This document shows positions 17,201-25,854 of a stretch of DNA of 25,859 bases, in pieces; the first letter of the stretch is position 1; each line of letters opens with the position of its first letter. Source of the DNA: Eubacterium sp. Lineage in GTDB: Bacteria > Bacillota > Clostridia > Oscillospirales > Acutalibacteraceae. Location of the stretch: contig JAIDJS010000214.1 of the NCBI GenBank assembly GCA_029052085.1, forward strand, positions 1 through 25,859, written 5' to 3'. Made by a program: the position numbers and the translations under genes. The notes beneath the pieces were generated by a model, which was not told where the DNA came from, ran no database searches, and worked only from the letters and a program-made list of their open reading frames with translations.

Positions 17201-17831
17201 TTTCACTTTGCTCTTTAAGAGGACCAACCCGGCTTTCAAGCTCGCCGAGAATATCAAGCAGACGAACAAGATTTTCCTGTGCCTGATCAAGTCTTCTTTG
17301 TGCATCTGTTCTTTTATGACGAAAACGGGATATGCCTGCTGCTTCCTCAAAAAGCTCTCGTCTATCCTCATTTTTAGCAGAGATAATGGAATCTATTTTA
17401 CCCTGACCAACCATAGAATAGCCGTCTGAGCCAAGACCTGTATCCATAAAGAGCTCATGGATATCCTTTCGCCTAACAAGCTCACCGTCTATTTTATATT
17501 CACTTTCGCCGCTTCTGTAATATCTTCTCATTACAGTAACAATTTCGCCCTTATCTTTAAGAGTACCATCGCTGTTATCAAGAGTAAGCTGAACCTGAGC
17601 AAAGCCAAGTGCCTTACGTGACGAGGTTCCGCCGAAGATAACATCCTCCATTTTAGAGCCGCGAAGTGATTTAGACGAGGTTTCGCCGAGCACCCAGCGT
17701 ACTGCGTCAGAAATATTACTTTTACCGGAGCCATTCGGACCGACAACAGCCGTTATGCCTTTTCCGAAATTAAGCTCCGTTTTATCAGGGAAAGATTTAA
17801 ACCCCTGCATTTCAAGTGTTCTTAATACCAT
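14262..17831 (-). CDS. smc: Chromosome segregation SMC ATPase
   Basis: The 1189-residue protein is a complete SMC, the core of the condensin complex with ScpA and ScpB that compacts and separates chromosomes. Walker A is VVGPNGSGKSN (K37). A long coiled coil (about 165-500) leads to the hinge (about 515-650: GGIHGPLSQLIQVENEYSTA, GRATFLPIS, with Gly-rich NPGGSMSGGSAAKG). A second coil runs to about 1000, followed by the signature LFSGGEKSLAAMALLF and Walker B FCIYDEVEAALDD. GAGG lies 7 nt before the ATG. The first 20 bp overlap the radical SAM gene. Confidence 0.98.
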   Translation of the reverse strand: MVLRTLEMQGFKSFPDKTELNFGKGITAVVGPNGSGKSNISDAVRWVLGETSSKSLRGSKMEDVIFGGTSSRKALGFAQVQLTLDNSDGTLKDKGEIVTVMRRYYRSGESEYKIDGELVRRKDIHELFMDTGLGSDGYSMVGQGKIDSIISAKNEDRRELFEEAAGISRFRHKRTDAQRRLDQAQENLVRLLDILGELESRVGPLKEQSEKAAKFIELSEERKTLEIGVWLNKINKFTNDLRDQEHKIDAANASYEICSNELQAIEEEIEQVISGIAKINTEIEEIRADSANFEEEAVRKDGEASVLEATLNHNNETIERLKNDISLADEGNITIDTQIEEREQFICDSAEKSKMKSEELQNVSDEMEALVSSNEAFSKITVELNQRITALTFKLTDCRVKCSKAKSSIEEIEARRGTVDENISTIENELKIEEARKAESEENLKFLNERIDENNNAMSGYQLKVKNKTDKADALRDKLEKANRALAEKQSKARMLSDLEKNMEGYSGAVKAVMRQSEAKALGGIHGPLSQLIQVENEYSTAVEVALGAAMQNIVTSTEADAKRAIYYLKNNRIGRATFLPISNIRGRQLDERGLDDNLGFVDIASNLVSCDNQYREIISNLLSRVVVVDDMDCAIGIAKRYNNRFKIVTLDGQVMNPGGSMSGGSAAKGAGILSRANTIEELNAEAKRLSKEAEEIAAEFKLALEDANHAAARLQAAEAELQTAKEDVIRAEGEDKLIKDKVDSLKNQIRLLISEKENSQGRIELLEKEYSEGEKEIHSVQAEIDDAENQLASVSDDAEGVASKREALRQKTEELKLQIVSIDRDAEAAKQAVEELKLRKTTQSSRVKSIEDEIAEIESKNENLAAGINEIKAEANEFRKKASNSNADVSNQLERRNELEKRSNELRTLERNKTQERGDISSELVRLDERKIAMRKEYDELNDMLFEQYELTRREAENLNIVIEDMSAAKRRLNEIKHSIKKLGSINVGAIEEYKEVSERYEFLKEQIDDIEKSKQELGKIIDDLTVSMSEKFLTQFNRINNEFKVCFADFFGGGNGEIVLEQPDNCLESPIEIKIQPPGKSVQNINLFSGGEKSLAAMALLFSVLKVTPSPFCIYDEVEAALDDVNVERFAKYMRKMTSDTQFISITHRRGTMEEADVLYGVTMQEKGVSKLLELQSAELAAQMGLE

Positions 17832-18801
17832 GCTTTAACCTCAATTCATTTACAGAAAGCGAATTATCGTAAATCATTTTTATATTGTAACCGGCATTTT
17901 CCAGTGCCGTTATATTTGACTTTTTATTGCCTTTCAGCTTAGAAACGGTTTTTTCGTTTATATAAGCTGTATATTCACCGGGAGGATTTTCAAGAATTTT
18001 ATTTAAAAGAATTCTTGACCAAACCATTTCCCCAAGTGATTCATGATATCCGCCGCCGAGCATATTCTCTTTAACATGATCACTTGCGTGAAGCCCAAGG
18101 CGAATTATTTTTATACCCTTTTCATTAAACAGCGGTACCAACTGCGCACAAAGCGAAATTGTGCTTTCAAGTGAAGAAGGTACATATTTCCCCGAAAGCA
18201 TAAGCTTTTCAAGATATGTATGTTTCAAAGTAACCGTAGGATAAATCCTTACCGTATCGGGATTCAATTTTATAATTTCTTTTGCAGATTCCATATCTGT
18301 TTCCGGAGAGGACAAATATAAATCTGTCATCATCTGAAGTCCTAGCTCAAAGCCGTATTTTTTAATAAGCCCTGAGGCTTCCCTTACATCATCTGCCGTA
18401 TGCCCTCTTAAATTGGCAGACAAAACATCATCATTCATACTTTGGGCACCAAGCTCAATTGCGGTTACACCATAAGCCTTTAAAAGAGATAATACTTCAT
18501 CATCAATTGCATCAGGCCTTGTTGAACAGCGGATTCCTTTTATTCTTCCGCTTTCGACATAAGGTTTTGCCGCCTCAAGAAGAGAAAGCATATAATCCTT
18601 TTTTATAGCGGTAAACGAGCCGCCGAAAAATGCAATTTCGTATTCATAATCTGTTCTTAAAAGTGCTGTTTCAACTGCATTCTTTACATCATCGGGTGTA
18701 GGAGCCGAACTGCTTCCCGTTATGGTATTCTGATTACAGAATGAGCATTTCTGAGGGCAGCCGATATGAGGCACGAAAATGGAAATGTTTCCCTTTTTCA
18801 T
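17812..18801 (-). CDS. Elp3-like radical SAM protein
   Basis: The 329-residue protein carries the radical SAM cluster motif as C15-x3-C19-x2-C22 in HIGCPQKCSFCNQ, which should hold a 4Fe-4S cluster with S-adenosylmethionine. Further motifs are IAFFGGSFTAIKKDYM (near 56-71), GIRCSTRPDAID and the ELGAQSMNDDVLSANLRGHTADDV segment, typical of the COG1243 (Elp3 radical-SAM-like) group. It is much shorter than true Elp3 and has no GNAT acetyltransferase domain, so tRNA wobble-uridine acetylation is not supported. Its reaction is unknown. It overlaps rnc by 4 bp and smc by 20 bp; a similar protein between rnc and smc is common in Clostridia. Confidence 0.9.
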   Translation of the reverse strand: MKKGNISIFVPHIGCPQKCSFCNQNTITGSSSAPTPDDVKNAVETALLRTDYEYEIAFFGGSFTAIKKDYMLSLLEAAKPYVESGRIKGIRCSTRPDAIDDEVLSLLKAYGVTAIELGAQSMNDDVLSANLRGHTADDVREASGLIKKYGFELGLQMMTDLYLSSPETDMESAKEIIKLNPDTVRIYPTVTLKHTYLEKLMLSGKYVPSSLESTISLCAQLVPLFNEKGIKIIRLGLHASDHVKENMLGGGYHESLGEMVWSRILLNKILENPPGEYTAYINEKTVSKLKGNKKSNITALENAGYNIKMIYDNSLSVNELRLKHGIKNT

Positions 18802-19481
18802 ATTCCCATCAACAGCAATGCTTCCTTTGCTGCCTCCTGCTCTGCCTGTTTTTTGCTTTTTCCCGAACCTCTGCCGATAACATTTGAATTCAGATGAACC
18901 TCTACATCAAAACGTTTATCATGATCGGGACCGCTTTCGCCGACGATAACATAATTCAGCGTTTCATCCGGATTTTGCTGAATAATTTCCTGAAGCTGCG
19001 TTTTGTAATCCTTAAAATTAATCTTATGATTTTCAAGAGCAGAATTTAAAAAGCGAAGAATATGGGATTTTGCACATTCCATTCCGCCGTCAAGATAAAT
19101 TGCAGCAATCAAGGCTTCAAACGCATTTTCCAGAATAGAAGGACGCTCATTTCCGCCTGTATTCTGCTCGCCCTTTCCAAGAAGAAGATAATCGCCAAGG
19201 CTGATATCCTTTGCAAACTGAGATAATTCGGCAGTACAGACAAGACTTGACCGAAGCTTTGACAATTCGCCCTCAGGCATATCAGGAAACTTTCCGTAAA
19301 GCAATTCAGCCGTAACAATGGAAAGCACTGCATCGCCGAGAAACTCCATACGCTCATTGCATTTTAAGCCATTCCTTATCTCATTTGCATAGCTTGAATG
19401 CGTTAACGCTTCAAGCAGCAGCGATCTATCCTTAAACCGATATTTAATTCTTTCCTCAAAAGCACTTAAATCCTTATTCAT
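18798..19481 (-). CDS. rnc: Ribonuclease III
   Basis: The 227-residue enzyme cuts double-stranded RNA in rRNA maturation and mRNA processing. The nuclease domain (1-150) has the signature NERMEFLGDAV with E43, E46 and D50, and the second acidic site in ENAFEALIAAIYLDGG. A double-stranded RNA-binding domain follows (about 158-226: YKTQLQEIIQ...VIGRGSGKSKKQAEQEAAKEALLLM). AAGGA lies just before the ATG, which overlaps the end of plsX by 8 bp. acpP, often found between plsX and rnc in Firmicutes, is absent here. Confidence 0.97.
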   Translation of the reverse strand: MNKDLSAFEERIKYRFKDRSLLLEALTHSSYANEIRNGLKCNERMEFLGDAVLSIVTAELLYGKFPDMPEGELSKLRSSLVCTAELSQFAKDISLGDYLLLGKGEQNTGGNERPSILENAFEALIAAIYLDGGMECAKSHILRFLNSALENHKINFKDYKTQLQEIIQQNPDETLNYVIVGESGPDHDKRFDVEVHLNSNVIGRGSGKSKKQAEQEAAKEALLLMGI

Positions 19482-20469
19482 TTTCCTTACTGAACGCCTT
19501 TTCTATATCATCAATTAAATTATTATCCAAAAACCATACTGCCTGCTTAATCGCATTTTTAAAGGTTTTATCATCTGCCGAGCCATGGGCCTTAACAACA
19601 GGCTTTTTGACACCAAGCAGAACAGCTCCGCCGTATTCCTTATAATCAAACTGCTTTTTCATATCATTTATTCCGCTCATAACACCAAGATAAGAAAGCC
19701 TTGAAAGCAGATTTTTCTTGAAAACACCCTTTATTCCGTTCATAAGAACCTTGGCAACACCCTCATAGGTTTTAAGTATTAAATTGCCTGCAAAGCCGTC
19801 TGCAACAACAACATCCGCATCGCCGAAGGGTATCTGCCTTCCCTCAATATTACCGATGAAATTATAGTCTGCCGCCTTCATAAGGGCATATGCTTCTTTA
19901 ACAACAGGCGTTCCTTTTGTTTCCTCTGTTCCGTTATTGGCAAGAGCAACCTTTGGATTTTTCACATGAAGAATATTCTTCATATAAAGACTTCCCATTA
20001 AACCAAACTGATATAAAAACTCCGCCCGGCATTCTGCATTAGCGCCGCAATCCATCAATAAAACAGGATTCTTTGCACTGGGCATAACAGAAGCAATACA
20101 AGGTCTTTTAACTCCTTTTATCCGCTTTGCAAGAAAGGTTGCACCAACGGTTATAGCACCGGTGCTTCCTGCCGAAACAAGAGCATCTCCCTTTCCGTCT
20201 GCCAGAAGTCTGAACGCAATACCGAGGCTTGAATTTGCCTTTTCCTTTAACACAGATTTTGCATCATCGCACATTGTAATTTCACATTCGGCATCAACAA
20301 GTTCAGTATTTTTAAGCTTTATATTGTTTTTTTCAACACATTCGGATATTTTTTCTTTGCTGCCGACAAGAATAACATCAATTCCGTACTCTTCAACTGC
20401 AAGCATAGCACCTTTTATTATTTCAAGAGGTGCATGATCGCCTCCGAAAGCATCAACTATAATTTTCAT
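19474..20469 (-). CDS. plsX: Phosphate acyltransferase PlsX
   Basis: The 331-residue enzyme converts acyl-ACP to acyl-phosphate, the first step of phospholipid synthesis, before PlsY. It begins with the family motif KIIVDAFGGDHAPLEIIKGA. It also contains the ALVSAGSTGAITVGATFL segment, CIASVMPS...LLMDCGANAE, GNIEGRQIPFGDADVVVADGFAGNLILKTYEG and GAVLLGVKKPVVKAHG. The ATG overlaps the trmFO stop (20466-20469). The fapR regulator and the fab genes that often accompany plsX are not in the window, so it is not co-regulated with fatty-acid synthesis from this operon. Confidence 0.97.
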   Translation of the reverse strand: MKIIVDAFGGDHAPLEIIKGAMLAVEEYGIDVILVGSKEKISECVEKNNIKLKNTELVDAECEITMCDDAKSVLKEKANSSLGIAFRLLADGKGDALVSAGSTGAITVGATFLAKRIKGVKRPCIASVMPSAKNPVLLMDCGANAECRAEFLYQFGLMGSLYMKNILHVKNPKVALANNGTEETKGTPVVKEAYALMKAADYNFIGNIEGRQIPFGDADVVVADGFAGNLILKTYEGVAKVLMNGIKGVFKKNLLSRLSYLGVMSGINDMKKQFDYKEYGGAVLLGVKKPVVKAHGSADDKTFKNAIKQAVWFLDNNLIDDIEKAFSKENE

Positions 20470-21758
20470 TTTATTACCTCTTCAAGAGCATCAAGCGCTC
20501 TTTCTGCAAGCGCAGCATAACGCAGACGCTTGTCCTTTATTTTAGGCTCTATCGGGGGAAGAATTCCGAAATTTGCCCCCATAGGCTGAAAGTTTTTTAC
20601 TGTTTCATCGCTTATGTATTCCGAAAGTGCACCAAGCATTGTTGTTTGAGGCAAATCAAGAAATTCTTTATGTTCCGCAAGCCTTACAGCATTAATTCCT
20701 GCAAGAATTCCTGAACCTGCCGATTCCATATATCCCTCAACACCTGTTATCTGCCCTGCAAAGAATACAAGCGGATACTTACGAAGATTGAAGCCTTTAT
20801 TCAGCACCTTCGGAGAATTGAGAAATGAATTCCTGTGCATAACTCCATATCTGACAAATTCGGCATTACGAAGAGCGGGAATCATTGAAAAAACTCTTTT
20901 CTGTTCGCCGAATTTAAGATTCGTCTGAAAGCCGACTATATTAAACATCGTACCCTTTGCATTTTCTCTTCTGAGCTGAACTGCCGCCCACGGGCGATGA
21001 CCCGTTCTTGGGTCTGTTAAACCAACCGGCTTCATCGGACCAAACCTTGGTGCATCAAGCCCACGCTTTGCCAGCTTTTCAATCGGCATACAGCCCTCAT
21101 AAACATCAAAATCATGAAGCACCGCGCCCTCTGCGTTTACAAGCTCATCAATAAAGCCTTCATACTCTTCTTTATTGAACGGGCAGTTGATATAATCATC
21201 TTCGCCGCCTCTGCCATATCTTGAAGCACCGAATGCGATATTCATATCAACAGACTCTGCTGTTACAATCGGAGCAGCGGCATCATAAAAAGAAAGATAA
21301 TTACCGCAAAGCTTTTGGATTGCTTCGCTCATTTTGCCGTCTGTTAACGGACCTGTTGCGATAATTGTTATTTCATCATCCGAAATTTCAATATTCTCAA
21401 CCTCTTTATAAACCATTTCAATATTCGGATGAGATTTGATTTGATTTGTTATTTGCTGTGAAAAAACATCTCTGTCAACCGCAAGAGCTCCGCCCGCTGC
21501 AACCGCACATTCACGCGCAATCGGAACAGTAAGAGAGCCGAGCCTTGCCATTTCCTCTTTTAAAAGACCTGCAGCTGAATCAATTCTGCTTGCTTTAAGA
21601 GAATTAGAGCAAACGAGCTCTGCAAAATTATCTGATTTATGCGCAGGGGATTTTTTATTCGGCTTCTGCTCAAAAAGAGTTACCTTGTATCCTTTTTGCG
21701 CAATCTGCCACGCAGCTTCAACACCTGCCAAACCTGCACCTATAACTTTGAATTTCAT
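20466..21758 (-). CDS. trmFO: tRNA uracil-54 C5-methyltransferase TrmFO (folate-dependent)
   Basis: The 430-residue flavoprotein makes ribothymidine-54 in tRNA using methylene-tetrahydrofolate and FAD. The FAD-binding start is KVIGAGLAGVEAAWQIA. The two cysteines important in the family are visible as C50 in ELVCSNSLK and C223 in YEGCMPIEKLAKRG. DPRTGHRPWAAVQLRREN and GYMESAGSGILAGINA are further family motifs. The ATG at 21758 is chosen because the protein then begins with the flavin strand and the codon overlaps the topA stop as ATGA. A frame extending 16 codons upstream is rejected. Confidence 0.96.
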   Translation of the reverse strand: MKFKVIGAGLAGVEAAWQIAQKGYKVTLFEQKPNKKSPAHKSDNFAELVCSNSLKASRIDSAAGLLKEEMARLGSLTVPIARECAVAAGGALAVDRDVFSQQITNQIKSHPNIEMVYKEVENIEISDDEITIIATGPLTDGKMSEAIQKLCGNYLSFYDAAAPIVTAESVDMNIAFGASRYGRGGEDDYINCPFNKEEYEGFIDELVNAEGAVLHDFDVYEGCMPIEKLAKRGLDAPRFGPMKPVGLTDPRTGHRPWAAVQLRRENAKGTMFNIVGFQTNLKFGEQKRVFSMIPALRNAEFVRYGVMHRNSFLNSPKVLNKGFNLRKYPLVFFAGQITGVEGYMESAGSGILAGINAVRLAEHKEFLDLPQTTMLGALSEYISDETVKNFQPMGANFGILPPIEPKIKDKRLRYAALAERALDALEEVIK

Positions 21759-23857
21759 TCTTCTTCGCCTTTTTTCTTTCTTGGAACAGGCTTGGTAAAT
21801 CCGCATCCCTCTGTATCAGGGCAATAAAGCACATTGCCTTTTTTTCTGAACAGGGATTTTCCGCATTTCGGACAAACCTCATCGCTTGGCAGATCCCACG
21901 TCATAAAGTTACAGTTCGGATAATTGGAACAGCCGTAGAAGGACGTTCCCTTTTTCGTTTTCTTTTCAATAACATCGCCGCCGCATTCAGGGCATTTTGC
22001 TTTTGTTTTATAAACAAGAGGCTTCGTATTTTTACATTCCGGATAACCGGGGCAGGCAAGGAATTTTCCGAATCTGCCAACCTTAATGACCATATTTCTG
22101 CCGCATTTTTCGCAAATCTCGTCTGTTTCCTCTTCTTTGAGCTTAATTTTAACACCCTGCATATCCTTTTTTGCCTGCTCAAGAGGTGCTTCAAAATCAT
22201 CATAATAAAGACGAATCATATCAATATAATTTTCATCGCCGCTGTCAATCTTATCCAGATCCGTTTCCATTTTTGAGGTATATTTTACATTAACAATATT
22301 CGGCATTTTATCCTTAAGAAGGTTTGTTACAGCCTCGCCAAGCTCTGTAGGCACAAACTGCTTTCCCTCTCTTTTAACATACTCTCTTGACACGATTGTT
22401 GAAGTAATCGTTACATAGGTTGACGGTCTGCCAACACCATTTTCTTCAAGCGCTTTCGTTAAGCTTGCTTCCGTGTATCTTGCAGGCGGCTGCGTAAAAT
22501 GCTGATTGCCGAGAATGGACTTCAAACGAAGCTCATCGCCCTTGGCAAGCTCCGGAAGAGGAGCAGAAGCATCATTCTTGCCATCATCCTTTGATTCTTC
22601 ATAAAGAGCCGTAAAGCCGTCAAATTTAACTGTATATCCGGACGCATTAAAAATATAATTGTCTGCTTCAATTTCTACCTTAACGGTTTCCTGAAGGCAG
22701 TTTTCCATAAGCGAAGCAATAAAGCGTTCCCATACAAGCTTATAAATCTTATATTGATCTGTTGTTAAAGAGCCTTTAACAGAATCGGGAGTAACATTCG
22801 GCATAGACGGGCGGATTGCTTCGTGACCATCCTGAATATTACCCTTTGATTTGAAATATCTCGGTGTTTTCGGAAGATATTTTTCACCGTAGGTTTCAAG
22901 AATATACTGATTGCCCGCTGCTCTGGCATCTTCGGAAATACGAAGCGAGTCTGTTCTCATATAGGTTATAAGACCGACTGTTCCCATTCCTGCAACATCA
23001 ACACCCTCATAAAGCTCCTGCGCAGCCTTCATTGTTCTTCTTGCCTGAAATGAAAGACGGCGGGAAGCCTCCTGCTGAAGCGTTGAGGTAATGAAGGGCG
23101 GTGTAGGACTCTTCTTTCTTGTTCCCTTCTTTACTGTTTTAACAATATAGTGTGCATCCTCTAATTCTGAAAGTATTGCATCACTCTGTTCCTTATTGGT
23201 TATTTTAAGCTTTGTTCCGTCCTTACTGTGAATAGCAGCAGCGAAAACCTTTTTGCTTGGTGGATTCGAAAATTTTGCATCTATTGACCAGTATTCCTGC
23301 GGTACGAAAGCACGGATTTCCTCTTCCCTGTCTACAATAAGACGAAGGGCAACCGATTGTACCCGGCCTGCGGAAAGACCTCTTCTGATTTTCTGGCTGA
23401 TAAACGGAGAAAGCTTATAGCCGATTAATCTGTCTAAAATTCTTCTTGCCTGCTGTGCATCAACAAGATCTATATCAATGGAACGGGGAGCACTCATACC
23501 CTCTGTTACACCATGCTTTGTAATTTCATTAAAGGTTACACGGTTTTTTTCGTTCATATCAAGATCAAGAAGTGTTGCAAGATGCCAGCTTATGGCTTCT
23601 CCCTCTCTATCAGGGTCAGTTGCAAGATAAACATATTCAGCTTCATCTGCTTTTTTCTGAAGCTCCTTAACAAAGTTTTCCTTGCCCTTTATAACTGCAT
23701 ATTTAGGAGCAAAATTATTATCTATTTCAACGGAAAGGCGAGCTGCGGGAAGATCACGAACATGACCCATTGAAGCCACAACCTCATATCCTCTTCCTAA
23801 ATAACCCTTTATATTTTTTGCCTTTGCAGGCGACTCTACAATAACAAGCTTTGACAT
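21755..23857 (-). CDS. topA: DNA topoisomerase I
   Basis: The 700-residue type IA topoisomerase relaxes negative supercoils. The Toprim domain starts LVIVESPAKAKNIKGYLG (E8) and has the acidic motif ATDPDREGEAISWH (near 99-112). The catalytic tyrosine is Y299 in GLITYMRTDSLRIS. GRPSTYVTITSTI lies near 478-490. The C-terminus carries three zinc ribbons from about 580: CEKCGRN...CPGYPEC, CPECGGD...CSNYPNC and CPKCGKS...CPDTEGC. It follows dprA by 18 bp, a conserved Firmicutes pair. The best ribosome site (AAAGGA) is about 13 nt from the ATG, longer than ideal. Confidence 0.98.
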   Translation of the reverse strand: MSKLVIVESPAKAKNIKGYLGRGYEVVASMGHVRDLPAARLSVEIDNNFAPKYAVIKGKENFVKELQKKADEAEYVYLATDPDREGEAISWHLATLLDLDMNEKNRVTFNEITKHGVTEGMSAPRSIDIDLVDAQQARRILDRLIGYKLSPFISQKIRRGLSAGRVQSVALRLIVDREEEIRAFVPQEYWSIDAKFSNPPSKKVFAAAIHSKDGTKLKITNKEQSDAILSELEDAHYIVKTVKKGTRKKSPTPPFITSTLQQEASRRLSFQARRTMKAAQELYEGVDVAGMGTVGLITYMRTDSLRISEDARAAGNQYILETYGEKYLPKTPRYFKSKGNIQDGHEAIRPSMPNVTPDSVKGSLTTDQYKIYKLVWERFIASLMENCLQETVKVEIEADNYIFNASGYTVKFDGFTALYEESKDDGKNDASAPLPELAKGDELRLKSILGNQHFTQPPARYTEASLTKALEENGVGRPSTYVTITSTIVSREYVKREGKQFVPTELGEAVTNLLKDKMPNIVNVKYTSKMETDLDKIDSGDENYIDMIRLYYDDFEAPLEQAKKDMQGVKIKLKEEETDEICEKCGRNMVIKVGRFGKFLACPGYPECKNTKPLVYKTKAKCPECGGDVIEKKTKKGTSFYGCSNYPNCNFMTWDLPSDEVCPKCGKSLFRKKGNVLYCPDTEGCGFTKPVPRKKKGEEE

Positions 23858-23875
23858 ATTTTATTTTGATTCCTT

Positions 23876-25081
23876 TCAGGATAGTTTATATCTTTTTCCG
23901 CTTGCACTTACTGCAAGATCGGCAATTTCAAGTGCCGTTAATGCACCCATAACAGATGATACAGGAAGATTGCACTTTTCTGTTATAACATCTATATGCT
24001 GAAGGCTTTCCGTTAAAGCCTCATAAACAATTTTATTATTGCCGCTTAATGAAAGCGCTGCTTTTTCACGCATTTCTCTTTCGATTCTGCCGTTTTCCAG
24101 ATTCTCAAAGGAAAGCTTATCTGCCTTATTTTCTTCAAAATTTGCACTTGTATCAGCATTTTCATTCATAAGCCGATCAACAGATTTTACCTTTGATAAA
24201 TCAATATGAAACCTTTCGGCATAAGGACAAAGCAAATCGGCAGGCTTTGTAACCACAATTGCGCCGTCCTCAATCAGCCTATTTGTTCCTGCAAATTCAG
24301 GAGAAAGGATTGAGCACGGAACTGCATAAATATCTCTGTTTTGCTCAGCTGCAAACCGTGCTGTTATAAGGCTTCCGCTTTTCACACCGGCTTCAACAAC
24401 CAGAAGCCCGAGTGACAAACCGCTTATAATTCTGTTTCTGAGCGGAAATGTATATTTGCTTGCCTGCGTAAACGGAGGAAATTCCGTCAGCAAAGCACCA
24501 TTTTGTTTGATTGAATTTCTTAAACTCTTATTACCCATAAGATAATTTGTGCCAAAACCACAGCCAAGCACGGCAATTGTTTTTCCGCCGCACATGATTG
24601 CTCCTCTGTGAGCGGCAGAATCCACACCAAGCGCTCCACCGGAAACAACAACTGCTCCGCTTTCAGAAACCCCTCTGCTTAAAAGCTCCGTAACCTTAAC
24701 GGCATACTCGCTTGCTTTTCTTGTACCTACAATACTGATAACAACAGATTGATCCATATCGGGCAATTCCCCGTCTGCAAAAAGAACAGCAGGAGGGTTG
24801 GATATCTCCTTCAGCCTTTTCGGATACTTTTCGTCATCATAATCTATAATCTGCCAGCCATTTTGTTCGCAGGTATACATAATATTTTGAACATCATCAA
24901 GGCTTACTTCTTCAAGCTTATTAATCTGCTTCGGAACAAGAGCAGTACTCATTTTCCAATCAAGTATATTTGCATTATAGAATTCTCTTATACTTTTAAA
25001 ATCCTCAAGAATTTCTTTAAAGCGCACACCCTCGCCCAATGCTCTCTGAAGCCAGAGCCAATAAATTGCATTTTTACTCAT
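23876..25081 (-). CDS. dprA: DNA-processing protein DprA
   Basis: The 401-residue protein loads RecA on single-stranded DNA taken up in natural transformation. It has an N-terminal helical region (1-80). The Rossmann core follows: SIVGTRKASEYAVKV, VVSGGALGVDSAAHRGAI, TIAVLGCGF, FPLRNRIISGLSLGLLVVEAGVKSGSLITARFAAEQ and GTNRLIEDGAIVV. A C-terminal winged-helix domain closes it (about 340-400: NKIVYEALTESLQHIDVITEKCNLPVSSV). The ATG at 25081 is chosen because it forms ATGA with the stop of the upstream methyltransferase. A GTG five codons earlier (25096) is also possible. No other competence gene is in the window, so DprA alone does not show that the strain is competent. Confidence 0.95.
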   Translation of the reverse strand: MSKNAIYWLWLQRALGEGVRFKEILEDFKSIREFYNANILDWKMSTALVPKQINKLEEVSLDDVQNIMYTCEQNGWQIIDYDDEKYPKRLKEISNPPAVLFADGELPDMDQSVVISIVGTRKASEYAVKVTELLSRGVSESGAVVVSGGALGVDSAAHRGAIMCGGKTIAVLGCGFGTNYLMGNKSLRNSIKQNGALLTEFPPFTQASKYTFPLRNRIISGLSLGLLVVEAGVKSGSLITARFAAEQNRDIYAVPCSILSPEFAGTNRLIEDGAIVVTKPADLLCPYAERFHIDLSKVKSVDRLMNENADTSANFEENKADKLSFENLENGRIEREMREKAALSLSGNNKIVYEALTESLQHIDVITEKCNLPVSSVMGALTALEIADLAVSASGKRYKLS

Positions 25082-25854
25082 CTTAACATTTCCCACATTG
25101 CAATAGCCCCTGCCATTGACGCATTCAGGCTTTCGGCTCTGCCAAGCATATTTATTGTTACAAGCTTGTCTGCAGCAGCCTTTACAGGCTCGGATATTCC
25201 GTTTCCTTCATTACCAATTATGATAACAGAGGAATCGGGAAAATCTATCTTAGTAATATCATCGGCACTCTTATCCGGAACCGCTGCATAAAATGAAAAG
25301 CCGTTTTCCTTTGCAATTTCAATATCCGAAACAAGGTTATCACTCAGAATCACAGGAAGTCTTAAAATACTGCCCATTGAGGCACGCAGTGCCTTTGGAT
25401 TATAAATATCACAGCAGTTATAGCATATTGCACCGTTTATTCCGAGCGCCTCGGCAGTTCTTATAATTGCACCGAGATTTGAGGGATCCTGCAAATGATC
25501 AAGAGCAACATATTTTTTATTGATGACCAGCTGATTTTTCCCATCGGGAATATTACATACACAGAAAACACCCTGCGTATTTTCCGTTTCGGCAAGCTTA
25601 TCGGCAACCTCTTCAGAAATAAAATATGCACTAGCAGCAATTTTAATCATATCCCCGAACTGCTTTTTATATTTTTCAGCAGCCTTTTCGGTTATAAGAA
25701 AAATATCGGGCTGATAAACGGAATTCAAAACATCAAAAGAAAGCCTTGCACCCTCAAGAACAAATCTGCGTTCCTGCATTCTTGCTTTTCGTGATGCTGC
25801 AAGCTTCTTTATATATTTTATTAAATCATTGCTTTTGCTTGTAATTTTTTCCAT
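25078..25854 (-). CDS. SpoU/TrmH-family RNA 2'-O-methyltransferase (RlmB-like)
   Basis: The 258-residue protein has an N-terminal substrate-binding domain (1-95: RKARMQERRFVLEGARLSFDVL). The SPOUT knot domain follows with motif 1 LDHLQDPSNLGAIIRTAEALG (about 119-139), motif 2 SSVIIIGNEGNGIS (near 210-223) and motif 3 TINMLGRAESLNASMAGAIAMWE (near 233-255). Such enzymes methylate ribose 2'-OH in rRNA or tRNA from S-adenosylmethionine; the exact nucleotide cannot be told. Motif 3 reads SLNASMAGAI rather than the commoner SLNVSVA form. The ATG lies 5 bp from the right edge, so its ribosome site and the operon promoter are not visible. It overlaps dprA by 4 bp. Confidence 0.92.
   Translation of the reverse strand: MEKITSKSNDLIKYIKKLAASRKARMQERRFVLEGARLSFDVLNSVYQPDIFLITEKAAEKYKKQFGDMIKIAASAYFISEEVADKLAETENTQGVFCVCNIPDGKNQLVINKKYVALDHLQDPSNLGAIIRTAEALGINGAICYNCCDIYNPKALRASMGSILRLPVILSDNLVSDIEIAKENGFSFYAAVPDKSADDITKIDFPDSSVIIIGNEGNGISEPVKAAADKLVTINMLGRAESLNASMAGAIAMWEMLR

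Noticed and set aside
21759..21806. N-terminal extension of TrmFO by 16 residues
   Set aside because: It is very basic (KKEKRRRR), lies inside the end of topA, and the internal ATG begins the flavin-binding strand with an ATGA overlap.
24749..25291. A 180-codon open frame on the plus strand
   Set aside because: It lies opposite dprA and the SpoU methyltransferase, both with full family motifs; the translation resembles no family and is a by-product of codon usage on the other strand.
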